The notes below the pieces were generated by a model. The model was not told where the DNA came from. It was given only the letters and a program-made list of their open reading frames with translations, and ran no database searches. A program made the translations under genes and the position numbers. A stretch of 64,000 bases of DNA from Schlegelella_A sp038231215 (GTDB taxonomy: Bacteria; Pseudomonadota; Gammaproteobacteria; Burkholderiales; Burkholderiaceae_C), in the NCBI GenBank assembly GCA_038231215.1, contig JBBRLS010000014.1:1-64000 (forward strand). Direction: 5' to 3'. Shown in pieces: positions 26,324 to 34,807 of this stretch. The number at the start of each line of letters is the position of its first letter. The first letter of the stretch is position 1.

Positions 26324-27286
26324 ATGTTCGTTCGCCGCAACCCGCAACTCAACCGCAACGACGAGCTCATCCATCTGCTCTCGATCGAGGGCTTGCCGGC
26401 TTCCATCGTCAACCACGTCCTCGACACCGCGGGCACCTTTCTCAGCGTCAACGACCGCGAGGTGAAGAAGGTGCCGCTGCTGCGCGGCAAGAGCATCTTC
26501 AACCTCTTCTTCGAGAACTCGACGCGCACCCGCACGACCTTCGAAATCGCCGCCAAGCGCCTTTCGGCCGACGTCATCAATCTCGACATCGCGCGCTCAT
26601 CGACAGCCAAGGGCGAGAGCCTGCTCGACACCATCGCCAACCTCTCGGCGATGCATGCCGACATGTTCGTCGTGCGCCATTCGGAGAGCGGCGCGCCCTA
26701 CCTGATCGCGCGGCACTGCGCGCCGCACGTGCACGTGATCAACGCCGGCGACGGCAGGCACTCGCATCCGACGCAGGGCCTGCTCGACATGTACACGATC
26801 CGCCACTACAAGAAGGACTTCAGGAACCTGACCGTGGCGATCGTCGGCGACATCGTCCACTCGCGCGTCGCGCGCTCGGACATCCACGCGCTGACGACGC
26901 TCGGCGTTCCCGAGATCCGCGCCGTCGGCCCGAAGACGCTGGTGCCGGGCGACCTGAAGGAGATGGGCGTTCGCGTCTGCCACGACATGAGCGAGGGCAT
27001 CCGCGGCGCCGACGTGATCATCATGCTGCGCCTGCAGAACGAGCGCATGGGCGGGGCGATGCTGCCGAGCGCGGGCGAGTTCTTCAAGACCTTCGGCCTG
27101 ACCGCCGAAAAGCTGGCCCTCGCCAAGCCCGACGCCATCGTCATGCACCCCGGGCCCATCAATCGCGGCGTCGAGATCGATTCGAGCATCGCCGACGGCG
27201 CGCAGAGCGTCATCCTGCCGCAGGTGACCTTCGGCATCGCCGTGCGAATGGCGGTGATGTCGATCATCGCCGGCAACAGTGCATGA
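26324..27286 (+). CDS. pyrB: Aspartate carbamoyltransferase catalytic subunit PyrB
   Basis: PyrB condenses aspartate and carbamoyl phosphate, the first committed step of pyrimidine synthesis. The product is 320 residues. The carbamoyl phosphate site FFENSTRTRTTFE, INAGDGRHSHPTQGLLDMYT, and the aspartate-site segment MLRLQNER followed by MHPGPINRGVEI are all intact. No pyrI follows; instead comes a dihydroorotase homologue. This fits class A ATCases, which assemble as a dodecamer with PyrC or PyrC'. The ATG at 26324 matches the family's MFVRRNPQLN start. Confidence 0.96.
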   Translation: MFVRRNPQLNRNDELIHLLSIEGLPASIVNHVLDTAGTFLSVNDREVKKVPLLRGKSIFNLFFENSTRTRTTFEIAAKRLSADVINLDIARSSTAKGESLLDTIANLSAMHADMFVVRHSESGAPYLIARHCAPHVHVINAGDGRHSHPTQGLLDMYTIRHYKKDFRNLTVAIVGDIVHSRVARSDIHALTTLGVPEIRAVGPKTLVPGDLKEMGVRVCHDMSEGIRGADVIIMLRLQNERMGGAMLPSAGEFFKTFGLTAEKLALAKPDAIVMHPGPINRGVEIDSSIADGAQSVILPQVTFGIAVRMAVMSIIAGNSA

Positions 27287-27302
27287 AGCGAGGCAGCCCG
27301 CG

Positions 27303-28622
27303 ATGAAGACGCTGATCTCGAACGCCCGCCTGGTCGACCCGTTGACCGGTCGCGACGAACAAGGCGTGGTCGCGATCGCCGACGGACGCATCGTCGCCAG
27401 CGGCGCCAGGCCGCCGAGCGACTTCACGCCCGAGCGGACCATCGACGCCGAAGGCGCGGTGGTCGCGCCCGGCCTCGTCGACCTCTGCGCGCGCCTCGGC
27501 GAGCCCGGCCATGAGCATGAAGGTATGCTCGAATCGGAGCTTGCTGCGGCGGTGGCTGGCGGCGTCACCAGCCTGGTCTGCCCACCCGACACCGACCCGG
27601 TGCTCGACGAGCCCGGTCTCGTCGAGATGCTCAAGTACCGGGCGAGGAGCCTCGACCTGGCACGCGTCTATCCGCTCGGCGCGCTGACGCGCGGCCTGGC
27701 CGGCGAGGCCATCACCGAGATGGCCGAACTGACCGAGGCCGGCTGCGTCGGCTTCGCGCAGGCCGACGTCGCCATCAAGGACACGCTGGTCCTGCACCGC
27801 GCGCTGCAATACGCGGCGACCTTCGGCTACACGGTCTGGCTGCGCCCGAGCGACGCCTGGCTCGGCGAGGGCGTCGCCGCGAAGGGTCCGCTCGCCACGC
27901 GCATGGGCCTTTCGGGCGTGCCGGTGATCGCCGAGACGATCGCCCTGGCGACGATCTTCGAGCTGGTGCGCGATACCGGCGCGCGCGTTCACCTGTGCCG
28001 GCTGAGCAGCGCGGCCGGCGTCGCCTTGGTGCGCCAGGCCAAGTCGGAGGGCCTGCCGGTGAGCTGCGATGCCAGCATCCACCAGCTTCATCTGATCGAC
28101 CTCGATATCGGCTATTTCGACGCGGCGATGCGCCTCGTACCGCCGTTGCGCCAGCAGCGCGATCGAGACGCCATCCGCGCCGCGCTCGGCGACGGCACCA
28201 TCGACGCGCTGGTCAGCGACCACACGCCGGTGGCCGAAGACGAGAAGCAGCTCCCCTTCGCCGAGGCCACGCCCGGCGCGACCGGGCTCGAGCTGCTGCT
28301 CGGCCTGGCGCTCAAGTGGGGCGAGGCTTCGGGTCTCGGCCTCGCGCCCACGCTGGCTGGGGTGACGAGCCGACCTGCCGCCGTGCTCGCCCGCTCGAGC
28401 CTGGCCGTGCTCGATGCGCCGCAAGGCCTGGCCGTCGGCGCGCCCGCCGATCTGTGCGTGTTCGATCCGGGTCGCTCGTGGCAGCTCGACACGGCGCTGC
28501 TCAGCAGCCGCAGCCGGCACACGCCGTTTGCCGGCAACGAGCTGTTCGGGCGCGTGCGCTGGACGCTCGTCGCCGGCCGCGTTGCGCACGAAGGCCGCGA
28601 GGCGGCGTCTCCGCGCGACTAG
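27303..28622 (+). CDS. pyrX: Dihydroorotase homologue lacking metal ligands (PyrX/PyrC')
   Basis: The product is 439 residues of the dihydroorotase/amidohydrolase fold. The signature that should read DxHxHLRxPG is DLCARLGEPG, so both N-terminal zinc His are gone. The later His sites are also replaced (WLRPSDAW, HLCRLSSAAG), and the loop expected to carry the bridging acid reads GFAQAD. Only the catalytic-type Asp-His (VSDHTP) survives. In Pseudomonas-type ATCases an inactive PyrC' scaffolds PyrB, and that is the likely role here. It starts 16 bases after pyrB. An in-frame upstream ATG at 27279 overlaps pyrB and is less likely. Confidence 0.9.
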   Translation: MKTLISNARLVDPLTGRDEQGVVAIADGRIVASGARPPSDFTPERTIDAEGAVVAPGLVDLCARLGEPGHEHEGMLESELAAAVAGGVTSLVCPPDTDPVLDEPGLVEMLKYRARSLDLARVYPLGALTRGLAGEAITEMAELTEAGCVGFAQADVAIKDTLVLHRALQYAATFGYTVWLRPSDAWLGEGVAAKGPLATRMGLSGVPVIAETIALATIFELVRDTGARVHLCRLSSAAGVALVRQAKSEGLPVSCDASIHQLHLIDLDIGYFDAAMRLVPPLRQQRDRDAIRAALGDGTIDALVSDHTPVAEDEKQLPFAEATPGATGLELLLGLALKWGEASGLGLAPTLAGVTSRPAAVLARSSLAVLDAPQGLAVGAPADLCVFDPGRSWQLDTALLSSRSRHTPFAGNELFGRVRWTLVAGRVAHEGREAASPRD

Positions 28623-28642
28623 GCGTCGGGATCGCGACGCAT

Positions 28643-29395
28643 ATGCGCCGTCTGCGCGCCGTCGGGCGCCTGCTTCGCTGCGTCGTGCACGGGCTGCACG
28701 GTCTCGGCCTCGTGCTGTTCCGCTTTCAATCGCTGTCCGTCGTCGCGCGGCAGGCGAGGATCCGCTGGTGGTCGGCGAAGATGCTGCGCCTTATCGGCAT
28801 CGATCTGCGCGTCGAAGGAACGCCGGCTTCGGGCGGCGTGTTGCTCGCGGCCAATCACATCTCGTGGCTCGACATCATGGTCGTCCATGCCGTCGTTCCC
28901 GAAGCGCGCTTCGTCTCCAAGGCCGATGTGAAGTCCTGGCCGCTCGTCGCGCGCCTGGTCGACTCGGCCGGCACGCTCTATCTCGAGCGCGAGCGAAAGC
29001 GCGATGCCTTGCGCGTCGTCCACGACATGGCCGAGGCCTTGCGCGCCGGTCAAACGGTGGCCGTCTTTCCCGAGGGCACGACCTCGACCGGCCATGGCCT
29101 CCTGCCGTTTCACGCCAACCTGCTGCAAGCGGCGATCGCCACGGCAACACCGGTGCAACCGGTGGCATTGCGCTTCTCCGACCGCACGCACACCGTCAGC
29201 GAGGCGATGGAGTTCGTCGGCAACACCACGCTCATGCAGAGCCTGTGGCAGTCGGCTTGCGGCGAAGGCGTCGTCGCCCGGTTGGTGTTCCTGCCGCCGC
29301 GCGACTCGGCCGGCGCAGATCGGCGTCAGCTCGCGGCCCGCTTGCGCGCCGATATCGGCGCGGCGCTGGGAGTCGCTCAGCCGCCAGAGGCCTGA
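28643..29395 (+). CDS. 1-acyl-sn-glycerol-3-phosphate acyltransferase (PlsC family)
   Basis: The product is 250 residues. An N-terminal hydrophobic and basic segment (LLRCVVHGLHGLGLVLFRF) is followed by acyltransferase motif I NHISWLDI (HxxxxD type), motif II around KADVKSWPLV, motif III FPEGTTSTGHGLLPF and motif IV VQPVALRF. It acylates lysophosphatidic acid or a related lysolipid at the inner membrane. It lies 20 bases after pyrX, so it is probably the last gene of this operon. The 3' end overlaps the convergent gpmA by 19 bases. Confidence 0.9.
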   Translation: MRRLRAVGRLLRCVVHGLHGLGLVLFRFQSLSVVARQARIRWWSAKMLRLIGIDLRVEGTPASGGVLLAANHISWLDIMVVHAVVPEARFVSKADVKSWPLVARLVDSAGTLYLERERKRDALRVVHDMAEALRAGQTVAVFPEGTTSTGHGLLPFHANLLQAAIATATPVQPVALRFSDRTHTVSEAMEFVGNTTLMQSLWQSACGEGVVARLVFLPPRDSAGADRRQLAARLRADIGAALGVAQPPEA

Positions 29396-30123
29396 CGCGC
29401 GACGGCTGCTGCTGCGGCGGCGGCTGCTTCTGCGTCACCGAGGTAGTAGCTGCGGATCGGCTTGAGCGCGTCGTCGAGGTCGTAGACGAGCGGGATGCCG
29501 TTCGGGATGTTCAGGCCGACGATGTCGTCGTCGGAGATGCCGTCGAGGTATTTCACGAGCGCGCGCATGCTGTTGCCGTGCGCCGAGACGAGCAGGCGTT
29601 CGCCGGCAAGAATCGCCGGTGCCAGCGTCGCGTGCCAGAACGGAAGGACGCGCGCGACGGTGTCCTTCAGGCACTCGGTGAGCGGCACCTCGTCGTCTTT
29701 CAGATCCCGGTAGCGCGGGTCGGCCCGCTCGCTGCGCGGATCGCCCGGGTCGAGCGCGGGTGGCGGCACGTCGTAGCTGCGCCGCCAGGCGAGCACCTGC
29801 GAGTCTCCGAACTTGCGCGCCGTCTCGGCCTTGTCGAGGCCCTGCAGCGCGCCATAGTGGCGCTCGTTGAGCCGCCACTCGTCCGCGATCGGGAGCCAGG
29901 TCCGGTCCATCTCGTCCAGTGCGTACCAAAGCGTCCAGATCGCCCGCTTCAACACCGAGGTGTAGCAGCGATCGAACTCGTAGCCTTCCTGCTTCAGCAG
30001 CCGGCCCGCCTGGCGCGCCTGATCGGCGCCCTTGGCGGTGAGATCGACATCGGTCCAGCCGGTGAAGCGGTTCTCGAGGTTCCAGGTCGATTCGCCGTGG
30101 CGGACGAGAACGAGCTTGTGCAT
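29377..30123 (-). CDS. gpmA: 2,3-bisphosphoglycerate-dependent phosphoglycerate mutase GpmA
   Basis: GpmA interconverts 3- and 2-phosphoglycerate in glycolysis and gluconeogenesis. The product is 248 residues. The phospho-His motif is LVRHGESTWNLENRFTGW. The rest of the active site is in RRSYDVPPP, EWRLNERHYGALQG (Glu as proton donor) and SAHGNSMRALVKYL. An Ala-rich tail (about ten alanines, then VARQASGG) is unusual but common in this group. It is divergent from the rhodanese gene and convergent with the acyltransferase. Confidence 0.97.
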   Translation of the reverse strand: MHKLVLVRHGESTWNLENRFTGWTDVDLTAKGADQARQAGRLLKQEGYEFDRCYTSVLKRAIWTLWYALDEMDRTWLPIADEWRLNERHYGALQGLDKAETARKFGDSQVLAWRRSYDVPPPALDPGDPRSERADPRYRDLKDDEVPLTECLKDTVARVLPFWHATLAPAILAGERLLVSAHGNSMRALVKYLDGISDDDIVGLNIPNGIPLVYDLDDALKPIRSYYLGDAEAAAAAAAAVARQASGG

Positions 30124-30208
30124 GGCAGCGGGCGCAGGTGAAGAGTGCAAAGTGCCGACGCGCCGCAGGGCGATGACCCGGGGTCGTGCGGCTCGAGGAA
30201 GCGGAATT

Positions 30209-30214
30209 CTATAA
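30209..30214 (+). promoter_or_regulatory. Consensus -10 element (TATAAT) upstream of the rhodanese gene
   Basis: A perfect TATAAT lies 22 bases before the GTG start of the rhodanese gene, in the 112-base divergent gap to gpmA. No clear -35 hexamer is seen at 16-18 bases upstream, so strength is uncertain. It would drive the rhodanese-grxC-secB group. Confidence 0.5.
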
Positions 30215-30235
30215 TTCACGTTTTCCTGAGCGAGC

Positions 30236-30676
30236 GTGAACACGCCTCGTCCACCCTTGAATTTCGTCATCGAGAACTGGTACCTCTTCGCCGCAGCCCT
30301 GGTGTCCGGCGGCATGCTCATCTGGCCGATGCTGACTCAGGGTGGTGGCACGGCCCGCGTGTCGGCGGCCGACGCGGTGCAGATCATCAACCGCGAGAAG
30401 GGCGTGCTTATCGACGTGAGCGAGCCGGCCGAGTACGCCGCGGCGCATGCGGTCGGCGCGAGGAGCGTGCCGTTCGCGAGTCTCGAAACGTCGCGAGAGC
30501 TGCCAAAGAACAAGTCGCTGCCGCTCCTCGTCGTCTGTCCGACCGGCACGCGCGCGCCGCGCGCCCTGGCCGTGCTGAAGAAGCTCGGCTTCGAGAACAC
30601 GCGCGTGCTGGCCGGCGGACTCGCCGCCTGGCGCGCCGCGAATCTGCCGGTCGAGAAGGCCGCCGCCCCGGTATGA
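30236..30676 (+). CDS. Membrane-anchored rhodanese-like protein
   Basis: The product is 146 residues. One N-terminal transmembrane helix (about 13-32, NWYLFAAALVSGGMLIWPML) is followed by a single rhodanese domain with IDVSEPAEYAAAHAVGA and the active-site loop VVCPTGTRA carrying the persulfide cysteine. It may handle sulfur or redox transfer at the membrane. It is the first gene before grxC and secB and overlaps grxC by 4 bases. The start is GTG at 30236. Confidence 0.9.
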   Translation: MNTPRPPLNFVIENWYLFAAALVSGGMLIWPMLTQGGGTARVSAADAVQIINREKGVLIDVSEPAEYAAAHAVGARSVPFASLETSRELPKNKSLPLLVVCPTGTRAPRALAVLKKLGFENTRVLAGGLAAWRAANLPVEKAAAPV

Positions 30677-30948
30677 ACGTGGCGATGCAAGCGGTAAAGA
30701 TGTACAGCACGGCAAGCTGCCCCTTCTGCATTCGTGCCAAGGCGCTGCTGCGCCAGCGCGGCGTCGAGACGATCGACGAGGTCCGCATCGACGACCACCC
30801 GGCCGAGCGCGACGCCATGATCCGCCTCACGCAGCGCCGCACCGTGCCGCAGATCTTCATCGGCGACACGCACGTCGGCGGCTGCGACGAGCTGATGGCG
30901 CTCGACCGCGCCGGCGCCCTAGAGCCGCTGCTCGCGGGCACGCGATAA
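30673..30948 (+). CDS. grxC: Glutaredoxin 3 (GrxC)
   Basis: The product is 91 residues. The dithiol active site is Cys16-Pro-Phe-Cys19 (ASCPFCIRAK). The TVPQIFIGDTHVGGCDEL segment holds the cis-proline and the glutathione-binding loop. It reduces protein disulfides and glutathione mixed disulfides in the cytoplasm. The ATG overlaps the rhodanese stop. A second ATG five codons in (MQAVKMYS) is a possible alternative start. secB follows 80 bases later. Confidence 0.94.
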   Translation: MNVAMQAVKMYSTASCPFCIRAKALLRQRGVETIDEVRIDDHPAERDAMIRLTQRRTVPQIFIGDTHVGGCDELMALDRAGALEPLLAGTR

Positions 30949-31028
30949 TCGCCGCCCCGGCGACATTGCCGGGCGCATCGCGTCGCGCCGCCGCGCTCGC
31001 ACCCACCCCCATCCGCAAAGAGCTTCGC

Positions 31029-31520
31029 ATGGCTGACGACACCAACAACGCCCCCCTGTTCCAGATCCAGCGCATGTACCTGAAGGATCTGTCGCTGGAG
31101 CAGCCGAACTCGCCGCAGGTGCTGCTCGAGCAGGGCCAGCCGCAGGTCGAGATCAACCTGACGCTGGGCGCCGAGAAGATCAGCGACGGGATGTACGAAG
31201 TGACCGTGATGGCAACGGTGACGACGAACATCAACGACAAGACGCTGTTCCTCGTCGAAGCCAAGCAGGGCGGCATCTTCGAGATCCGCAACATCCCCGA
31301 CGAGCAGCTCAAGCAGATCCTGGGCATCTCCTGCCCGAGCATCGTCTATCCCTACCTGCGCGCCATCGTCTCCGACGTCTGCACGCGCGCCGGATTCCCG
31401 CCGGTGGTGCTGTCGGAAGTCAACTTCCAGTCGATGTACGAAGCGCAGCAGGCCGAGCTGCAGGCGCAGGCCGCTGCAGCACTGACGAACGGCTCGGGCG
31501 CGAGCGGCGCCATCAACTGA
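31029..31520 (+). CDS. secB: Protein-export chaperone SecB
   Basis: SecB keeps precursors unfolded and delivers them to SecA. The product is 163 residues, with the family core FQIQRMYLKDLSLEQPNSPQ, the acidic SecA-binding face, QGGIFEIRNIPDEQL and LGISCPSIVYPYLRA. The C-terminal Gln/Ala/Gly-rich tail is typical. grxC-secB-gpsA is a conserved order in proteobacteria. The 80-base gap from grxC has no clear promoter. Confidence 0.97.
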   Translation: MADDTNNAPLFQIQRMYLKDLSLEQPNSPQVLLEQGQPQVEINLTLGAEKISDGMYEVTVMATVTTNINDKTLFLVEAKQGGIFEIRNIPDEQLKQILGISCPSIVYPYLRAIVSDVCTRAGFPPVVLSEVNFQSMYEAQQAELQAQAAAALTNGSGASGAIN

Positions 31521-31548
31521 GCGGTAGAGAGACCATCGGGTCGCGTCG

Positions 31549-32538
31549 ATGAACCTCACGGTGCTCGGCGCGGGGGCCTGGGGCACGGCGCTGGCCGTTC
31601 ATGCGTCGGCCGCGCACGCCACGCGCCTCTGGGCGCGCGACGCCGAGCAGGCGGCGCAGATGCGGTCGCTGCGTCGCAACGCCCGCTACCTGGCCGGCAT
31701 CGCGCTGCCGCCGGCGCTGCAGATCACGAACGATTTCAATGCCGCGGTACGGCACGCGCGCGACGGCCTGATCGTCATCGCGACGCCGATGGCCGGCCTC
31801 GACGAAATGCTGCGCCGTCTGCCCGGCGACGTCGACACCGGCGTGCTGTGGCTTTGCAAGGGCTTCCAGGAAGGCACGGGCTGGCTCGGCCACGAGGTGG
31901 CACGCGCAGCCCGGCCGGCGGCGCGCGTCGGCGTCCTCTCGGGGCCCAGCTTCGCCATCGAGGTGGCGCGTGGCCAGCCGACGGCGCTGGTCGCGGCAAG
32001 CATCGACGCAGCCTTGTGCGAGGCGGCAGTGCAGGCCTTTCACGCCGCCAACCTGCGCATCTATACCTCGGCCGATCCGGTCGGCGTCGAGGTCGGCGGC
32101 GCGGTCAAGAACGTGCTGGCCATCGCCACGGGAATGGCCGACGGCATGCAGCTCGGCCTCAACGCACGCGCCGCGCTCATCACGCGCGGCCTGGCCGAGA
32201 TGACGCGCCTCGGGCTGGCCCTCGGTGCCGAGGCGCAGACCTTCACGGGCCTGTCCGGTCTCGGCGACCTGGTCCTGACGACGACGGGCGATCTCTCGCG
32301 CAACCGAAGCGTCGGCTTGCGCCTGGCCGAAGGCGTGCCGCTGGCGCGCATCCTCGCCGAGCTCGGCCACGTCGCCGAGGGGGTGACGAGCGCGCCCATG
32401 GTGCTGCGGCGCGCCCACGCGCGCGGCGTCGAGATGCCGATCGTCGACGCCGTCGTGCGGGTGCTCGACGGCCGCATCGCCGCCGCGGAAGGGCTCGAGC
32501 AACTGCTTCGCCGCGACGCCCGGGCCGAGGGTCTTTGA
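31549..32538 (+). CDS. gpsA: NAD(P)-dependent glycerol-3-phosphate dehydrogenase GpsA
   Basis: GpsA reduces dihydroxyacetone phosphate to sn-glycerol-3-phosphate, the backbone for phospholipids. The product is 329 residues. The N-terminal dinucleotide motif is LTVLGAGAWGTALA. LSGPSFAIEVARGQPTALVA, EVGGAVKNVLAIATGMADG (catalytic Lys in VKNV), TGLSGLGDLVLTTTGDLSRN and the helical C-terminal domain match the family. It follows secB by 28 bases and converges with trmL. Confidence 0.97.
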   Translation: MNLTVLGAGAWGTALAVHASAAHATRLWARDAEQAAQMRSLRRNARYLAGIALPPALQITNDFNAAVRHARDGLIVIATPMAGLDEMLRRLPGDVDTGVLWLCKGFQEGTGWLGHEVARAARPAARVGVLSGPSFAIEVARGQPTALVAASIDAALCEAAVQAFHAANLRIYTSADPVGVEVGGAVKNVLAIATGMADGMQLGLNARAALITRGLAEMTRLGLALGAEAQTFTGLSGLGDLVLTTTGDLSRNRSVGLRLAEGVPLARILAELGHVAEGVTSAPMVLRRAHARGVEMPIVDAVVRVLDGRIAAAEGLEQLLRRDARAEGL

Positions 32539-32542
32539 CGCG

Positions 32543-33013
32543 CTAACTGCCGCCCGTGTAACCGTTCTGTCGCCAGGCTTCAAAGATAACCACGGCGACG
32601 GCGTTGCTGAGGTTGAGACTGCGCTGGCCGGGCCGGAGCGGCAGGCGAACATGCTGCGCGGCCGGAATCGCTTCGCGTACGAAGGCACGCAGGCCGGACG
32701 TCTCCGAGCCGAACACCAGCCAGTCGCCCGGCGCCCAGGCGATTTCGGCGAACCGGGTCGCGCCTTGCGTCGTGAAGGCGAAGAGGCGGTCGGGCGGTGG
32801 GCTTTCGGCGGCGATGAAGGCTGGCCACGATGCGTGTCGCTGCACATTGGCCACCTCGTGATAGTCGAGGCCCGCGCGGCGCAGCAGGCGGTCCTCCATC
32901 GAGAAGCCGAGCGGCTCGACCAGATGCAGGCGCGCCCCGGTGTTGGCGGCGAGGCGGATGACGTTGCCCGTGTTGGGCGGGATCTCGGGCTCGACCAGGA
33001 CGATGTTGAACAT
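32543..33013 (-). CDS. trmL: tRNA (cytidine/uridine-34 2'-O)-methyltransferase TrmL
   Basis: The product is a 156-residue SPOUT methyltransferase with a knotted SAM site. It starts FNIVLVEPEIPPNTGNVIRL; the C-terminal knot has LVFGSETSGL, LPLRPGQRSLNLSNAVAV and the helix IFEAWRQNG. It methylates the wobble ribose of tRNA-Leu isoacceptors. It lies 6 bases downstream of comF and is probably co-transcribed with it. Confidence 0.95.
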   Translation of the reverse strand: MFNIVLVEPEIPPNTGNVIRLAANTGARLHLVEPLGFSMEDRLLRRAGLDYHEVANVQRHASWPAFIAAESPPPDRLFAFTTQGATRFAEIAWAPGDWLVFGSETSGLRAFVREAIPAAQHVRLPLRPGQRSLNLSNAVAVVIFEAWRQNGYTGGS

Positions 33014-33019
33014 GCGGCC

Positions 33020-33748
33020 CTACTGATCGCCGGGACGCGGCGTTCGCGCGAACACCCAGACCTCGACGCGCGCCGCGCCCGCCGCCTTCAGTACGCGCGC
33101 GATCTCGGCCAGCGTGCTGCCCGTCGTCATGACGTCGTCGACGACGGCGATCGTGCGCCCGCGCACTTCGCCGAGCCGTCGCGGCTCGACGGCAAAGGCG
33201 CCGCGCACGTTGCCGGCGCGCGCTTCGGGCGGCAGGGCGAGCTGGTGCGGCGTGTCGCGCATGCGCAGGAGGAGGTGATCGTCGGCAACGCAACGCAAGC
33301 GTCGCGCGCTGCGCCGGGCCAGCTCCCAGGCCTGGTTGTAGCCGCGCTCGCGCAGCCGGGCGGCGCTGAGCGGCACGGGTACGACGACCGATGGCGCCGC
33401 CTCGGCATCCCGTCCGGCGCAGGCCTCGACGATTGCGGCGGCGAAGACCGGCGCGAGGTCGAGCGCGGCGTGAAACTTGAAGGCCGGGATCAAGCGGTCC
33501 CATGGGTAGGCGTAGTCGACGCGGGCGAACGCCGCGTCGAATGGCGGCGGCGCAGCCAGGCAGGATCCGCAGACCGAGACGTCGCCCGCGACGGGCAGGG
33601 CGCATCGCCCGCAACGCGGCACGACCTGGGCAAAGCGGCCGAGGCAATCGGCGCAGACGCGGCCCATGCCCCAGCTCCGGCAGACCGCGCACAGGCTCGG
33701 CCAGCGCCGCGGCGCGGCGATGCGCGCCGGTCGGCTCGTCGCAAGCAT
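33020..33748 (-). CDS. ComF-family phosphoribosyltransferase-like protein
   Basis: The product is 242 residues. An N-terminal double zinc-ribbon is visible (pairs in CAVC, CADC, CGRC and CGSC). It is followed by a PRTase fold with VVPVPLSAARLRERGYNQA and the PRPP motif AVVDDVMTTGSTLAEIA. ComF and GntX relatives support DNA uptake and competence; the enzymatic substrate is unknown. It is divergent from the BioC-like gene with only 21 bases between starts, so the promoters must overlap. Confidence 0.92.
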   Translation of the reverse strand: MLATSRPARIAAPRRWPSLCAVCRSWGMGRVCADCLGRFAQVVPRCGRCALPVAGDVSVCGSCLAAPPPFDAAFARVDYAYPWDRLIPAFKFHAALDLAPVFAAAIVEACAGRDAEAAPSVVVPVPLSAARLRERGYNQAWELARRSARRLRCVADDHLLLRMRDTPHQLALPPEARAGNVRGAFAVEPRRLGEVRGRTIAVVDDVMTTGSTLAEIARVLKAAGAARVEVWVFARTPRPGDQ

Positions 33749-33756
33749 CGGCTCAA

Positions 33757-33762
33757 TATACT
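33757..33762 (+). promoter_or_regulatory. -10-like TATACT seven bases before the BioC-like ATG
   Basis: TATACT followed by 7 bases and then ATG, with no Shine-Dalgarno sequence. If used, transcription would begin at or next to the A of the start codon, giving a leaderless mRNA. No convincing -35 box. Confidence 0.35.
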
Positions 33763-33769
33763 GCCCGCC

Positions 33770-34678
33770 ATGAAGGAGGCCGATCGCTTGGGGGGCCGAC
33801 GCCTCGATGCGGTTGCCGTCGAAGCAGCGCTGCGCCGCATGGCGCGTCGCGACGAGCCGCCCTGGCTGCACACCGAGGTGGCGCGTCGACTGGCAGAGCG
33901 CCTGCTGCCGATCCGCGCCGAGCCCGAGCGCGTGCTCGACTGGTGGGCCGGTCCCGGAGCCGGCGAACGCGCGCTCCGCGAGCGCTATCCGAACGCGGAG
34001 ATCGTCGCCGTCGAGCCCGACGCTGCATGGCTCGCCCGTCGTGTGCGAAGCGCCGTGCGCCCGTGGTGGGCCTTCGGCAAGGCGCCAGCCGCCGCGACTC
34101 GCAACGTCGACGACAGCGACTCGGCGATCGGCCGCGCAGGGCTGGTCTGGGCCAACATGGTGCTGCACGGCGTCGTCGATCCGCCGGCCCTGTTCTCACG
34201 CTGGCATGCGCTGCTCGGCGCGGGTGGTTTCATCGCCCTGTCGTGCCTCGGCCCCGGCACCTTGCGCGAGCTGCGCGATCTCTACGCCGCGCTCGGCTGG
34301 CCGGCGCCGACGCCGGGCTTCATAGACATGCACGACCTCGGCGACATGCTCGTGGCGGCTGGCTTCGCCGACCCGGTGCTGGACCAGGAAACGTTGGCGA
34401 TCACATGGCCCGACGCAGACGCGCTGCTGGGCGAGCTGCGCCAACTCGGCGGCAACGCCGCGCCCGATCGCTTCGCCGGCTTGCGCACGCCGGCGTGGCG
34501 CCGCCGCCTCGCCGTCGCGCTCGGCGAACGGGCCGGCGCCGATGGCCGGATTACGCTGAGCTTCGAGGTGGCGTATGGCCACGGCTTCAAGGCCGCGCCG
34601 CGCGTTCGGGATGGCGAAGTCGCGGTCTCGCTGGACGACATGCGTGCCATGGTGAAACGGCCACCCCGCCCGCGCTGA
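33770..34678 (+). CDS. BioC-like SAM-dependent methyltransferase
   Basis: The product is 302 residues with a class I methyltransferase fold. The SAM-binding region is altered from the usual glycine-rich loop: VLDWWAGPGAGERALRERYP, followed by an acidic strand end (IVAVEPDAAWLARRV). The rest aligns with BioC-type proteins: NMVLHGVVDPPALFSRWHALLGAGGFIALSCLGPGTLREL and a DMHDLGDMLVAAGF segment. BioC methylates malonyl-ACP at the start of biotin synthesis. No other bio genes are near, so the assignment stays at family level. Confidence 0.8.
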   Translation: MKEADRLGGRRLDAVAVEAALRRMARRDEPPWLHTEVARRLAERLLPIRAEPERVLDWWAGPGAGERALRERYPNAEIVAVEPDAAWLARRVRSAVRPWWAFGKAPAAATRNVDDSDSAIGRAGLVWANMVLHGVVDPPALFSRWHALLGAGGFIALSCLGPGTLRELRDLYAALGWPAPTPGFIDMHDLGDMLVAAGFADPVLDQETLAITWPDADALLGELRQLGGNAAPDRFAGLRTPAWRRRLAVALGERAGADGRITLSFEVAYGHGFKAAPRVRDGEVAVSLDDMRAMVKRPPRPR

Positions 34679-34807
34679 AGGCGTGGGCTAAAATAATTGC
34701 ATGTTGTCGAGGCTGTTCGGCGCGGGAGGCAACTCCGTGTCAGCGTGGCGCCGAAGACAAGGGTTCACGGCGCATCGACAGGCCCACTTCAGGCGACGCA
34801 CGGCAGG

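Noticed and set aside
32651..34678. A 675-codon frame joining the comF region to the BioC-like gene
   Set aside because: The first 370 codons are antisense to trmL and comF; the methyltransferase begins at the ATG at 33770.
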